Source: Psychrobacillus sp. OK032
GTDB lineage: Bacteria; Bacillota; Bacilli; Bacillales_A; Planococcaceae
NCBI RefSeq assembly: GCF_900111345.1
Contig: NZ_FOGY01000004.1
Location: forward strand, 124,001 to 188,000
Direction: 5' to 3'
DNA: 64,000 nt
Positions 63,149 to 64,000 of the stretch are shown in pieces; positions within the stretch are counted from its first letter, which is position 1; every line of letters starts with the position of its first letter. The notes beneath the pieces were generated by a model that did no database searches, was not told the origin of the DNA, and saw only the letters and a program-made list of their open reading frames with translations. Both the position numbers and the translations under genes were made by a program.

Positions 63149-63316
63149 CTTTTTCTAGGAAATTATTAAATTTATGTTGAGTGTATAACTTTCTCCAAAC
63201 AACAAACAATATAAGGTATGCCAATATTATTATTAAACGCAATTAGGGATACTGCGCAACAATTAATTGAATAGTGACCGCAAGCCCTCGCACTATGGCA
63301 AAAAGCATCCGCTAGA

Positions 63317-63421
63317 TTGGTTTTGTCGCGTTCGGCAGCTGTTTTGTAACTTTCGGCATAGGCTTTGTCGTGTTCGGAAGGTAGTTTGTCGCGTTCACAG
63401 CATGTTTTGTCTCGCTTGACC
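63317..63421. repeat. five-unit 21-bp tandem repeat
   Basis: The core TTTGTCGCGTTCGG recurs at exactly 21-bp steps (core starts at 63322, 63343, 63364, 63385, 63406) with scattered differences. On the minus strand each unit encodes a heptad like AAERDKT in one frame (63172-63423, TTG start, no ribosome binding site), so coding is doubtful. Confidence 0.8.
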
Positions 63422-63505
63422 AATTATTGGAATTTAACTTCAGCAAATATTACATAGAATTGAGTTTAAAACAGTGACGCTAATTAGTTAGCAGTATTTT
63501 TCGTG

Positions 63506-63627
63506 GATTGAAGCGGAAGGGCGGCGACTCCAGCGGGAACAGCGCGAGCTGAAAGCCCCGCAGGAGCGTGAGCGACGAGGAGATTGAAGCCGTGCCCGCG
63601 GAAAGCGTCCGCCCTGCAGCGGAAATC
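63506..63627 (+). repeat. dispersed repeat family A, full copy
   Basis: This GC-rich 122-bp element in AT-rich DNA reads from GATTGAAGCGGAAGGGCGGC through CCCCGCAGGAGCGTGAGCGA to GGAAAGCGTCCGCCCTGCAG and CGGAAATC. It is strongly self-complementary (GGGCGG/CCGCCC ends, GCGGGAACAGCGCGAGC inside). It resembles a repeat I recall from many Bacillales intergenic regions. Confidence 0.75.
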
Positions 63628-63755
63628 CCACCGGTAACTTCCTTAAGACGCAGTATCCCTATTCCGTGAATTATCCATTTATAATGGTAATTTTACTTTT
63701 TTTGCATAAAGCTGTTAAATTAGCGTATTCTAACGAAAAAGTAGGAGGAAATTAA

Positions 63756-63983
63756 ATGAATAAAAGAATTTCATTCGCTATACTCGTTTCATTGCTTATG
63801 CTATCAGCATGTGGGTCTAATCGTGAGTCAAATGAACCTGCTAACCCCGAAACACAAATGGATAGTCGAGAACAAAATATCCCCAATACCGGAAATGAAG
63901 AAGTCAATCAAGAAAATGACATCGGTATCCCGGACACAGGTGACGATATGAATGATCCAACTTTTGAAAAACCAAAGGAATAA
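63756..63983 (+). CDS. small lipoprotein (75 aa)
   Basis: A strong SD (GTAGGAGG) precedes the ATG. The signal peptide with lipobox LSAC (FAILVSLLMLSACGSN) is followed by a short, polar, acidic tail rich in Asn, Glu, Pro and Asp (DIGIPDTGDDMNDPTFEKP). No domain is recognised. It ends 17 bases before the window edge. Confidence 0.78.
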   Translation: MNKRISFAILVSLLMLSACGSNRESNEPANPETQMDSREQNIPNTGNEEVNQENDIGIPDTGDDMNDPTFEKPKE

Positions 63984-64000
63984 TCCATTGAATTATTAGA

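Noticed and set aside
63172-63423. Minus-strand frame with ERDK heptads as a real protein
   Set aside because: It has a TTG start without SD, no promoter, and a Cys-rich nonsense tail. Kept as a repeat finding only.

Overview
The window comes from a low-GC, spore-forming Bacillales genome, most likely Planococcaceae (a Psychrobacillus, Paenisporosarcina or Sporosarcina-like relative). The basis is gene content and order matching the Bacillus subtilis blocks ypgQ-ypgR, brxA-ypiP, ypjP, thyA-dfrA, ypmR-ypmS, yozE, deoD-ctpA and odhA-odhB next to yojN-yojO, strong AGGAGG-type ribosome binding sites, a YjcZ-type sporulation peptide and an S-box SAM riboswitch. The genus is inferred from general resemblance and was not searched.

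Layout. 1-20 kb is housekeeping: the 3' part of fhs, an HD hydrolase, an ABC-F translation factor, CvfC/YpgR, a LysR regulator divergent from an Est30-type carboxylesterase, small membrane proteins, an IS3 transposase remnant, a YjcZ peptide, a DUF3231 protein, brxA-ypiP, ypjP, a DUF3189 gene, thyA-dfrA, DegV, ypmR-ypmS and msrA-msrB. 19-25 kb holds a chemoreceptor, yozE, deoD, a CtpA protease and a CobW-type GTPase. 25-29 kb is a tandem triplication of secreted CAP-domain proteins. 28.7-36.7 kb has a MATE transporter, a stand-alone murG, a GNAT acetyltransferase preceded by a tRNA-like RNA, a PAS-GGDEF protein and an OmpR-type two-component system. 37-41 kb is odhAB.

41.5-48.1 kb is a sulfur/methionine island: S-box leader, metQ, metN-metI, a broken second metQ, an LLM flavin monooxygenase and an acyl-CoA-dehydrogenase-like monooxygenase. 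It lies between odhAB and a MoxR-VWA pair, genes that are neighbours in B. subtilis. 51-55.8 kb carries telA-xpaC, acylphosphatase, DUF1033, a cold-shock gene with a structured leader, a lipoprotein and a DUF1232 protein. 55.8-57.9 kb is a decaying polyamine locus: a speD-like gene with a 5' frameshift, divergent from a homospermidine-synthase-like gene with an N-terminal deletion and an in-frame stop. The rest holds an ABC-F protein, a second msrA, an LCP ligase, an AI-2E-family permease, a Spo0M-like half protein and a small lipoprotein.

Most gene-free stretches are occupied by two dispersed GC-rich repeat families. Family B is mosaic, with seven copies or fragments. Family A has three. A 21-bp tandem array lies near 63.4 kb. 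Other small-scale genome scars include a duplicated ypjP tail, three copies of the tail of a small gene in front of the CAP genes, and a metQ deletion between short direct repeats. I see no CRISPR array, intact insertion sequence, prophage or recognisable defence system. The least explained signal is the tRNA-like RNA near 32.7 kb.
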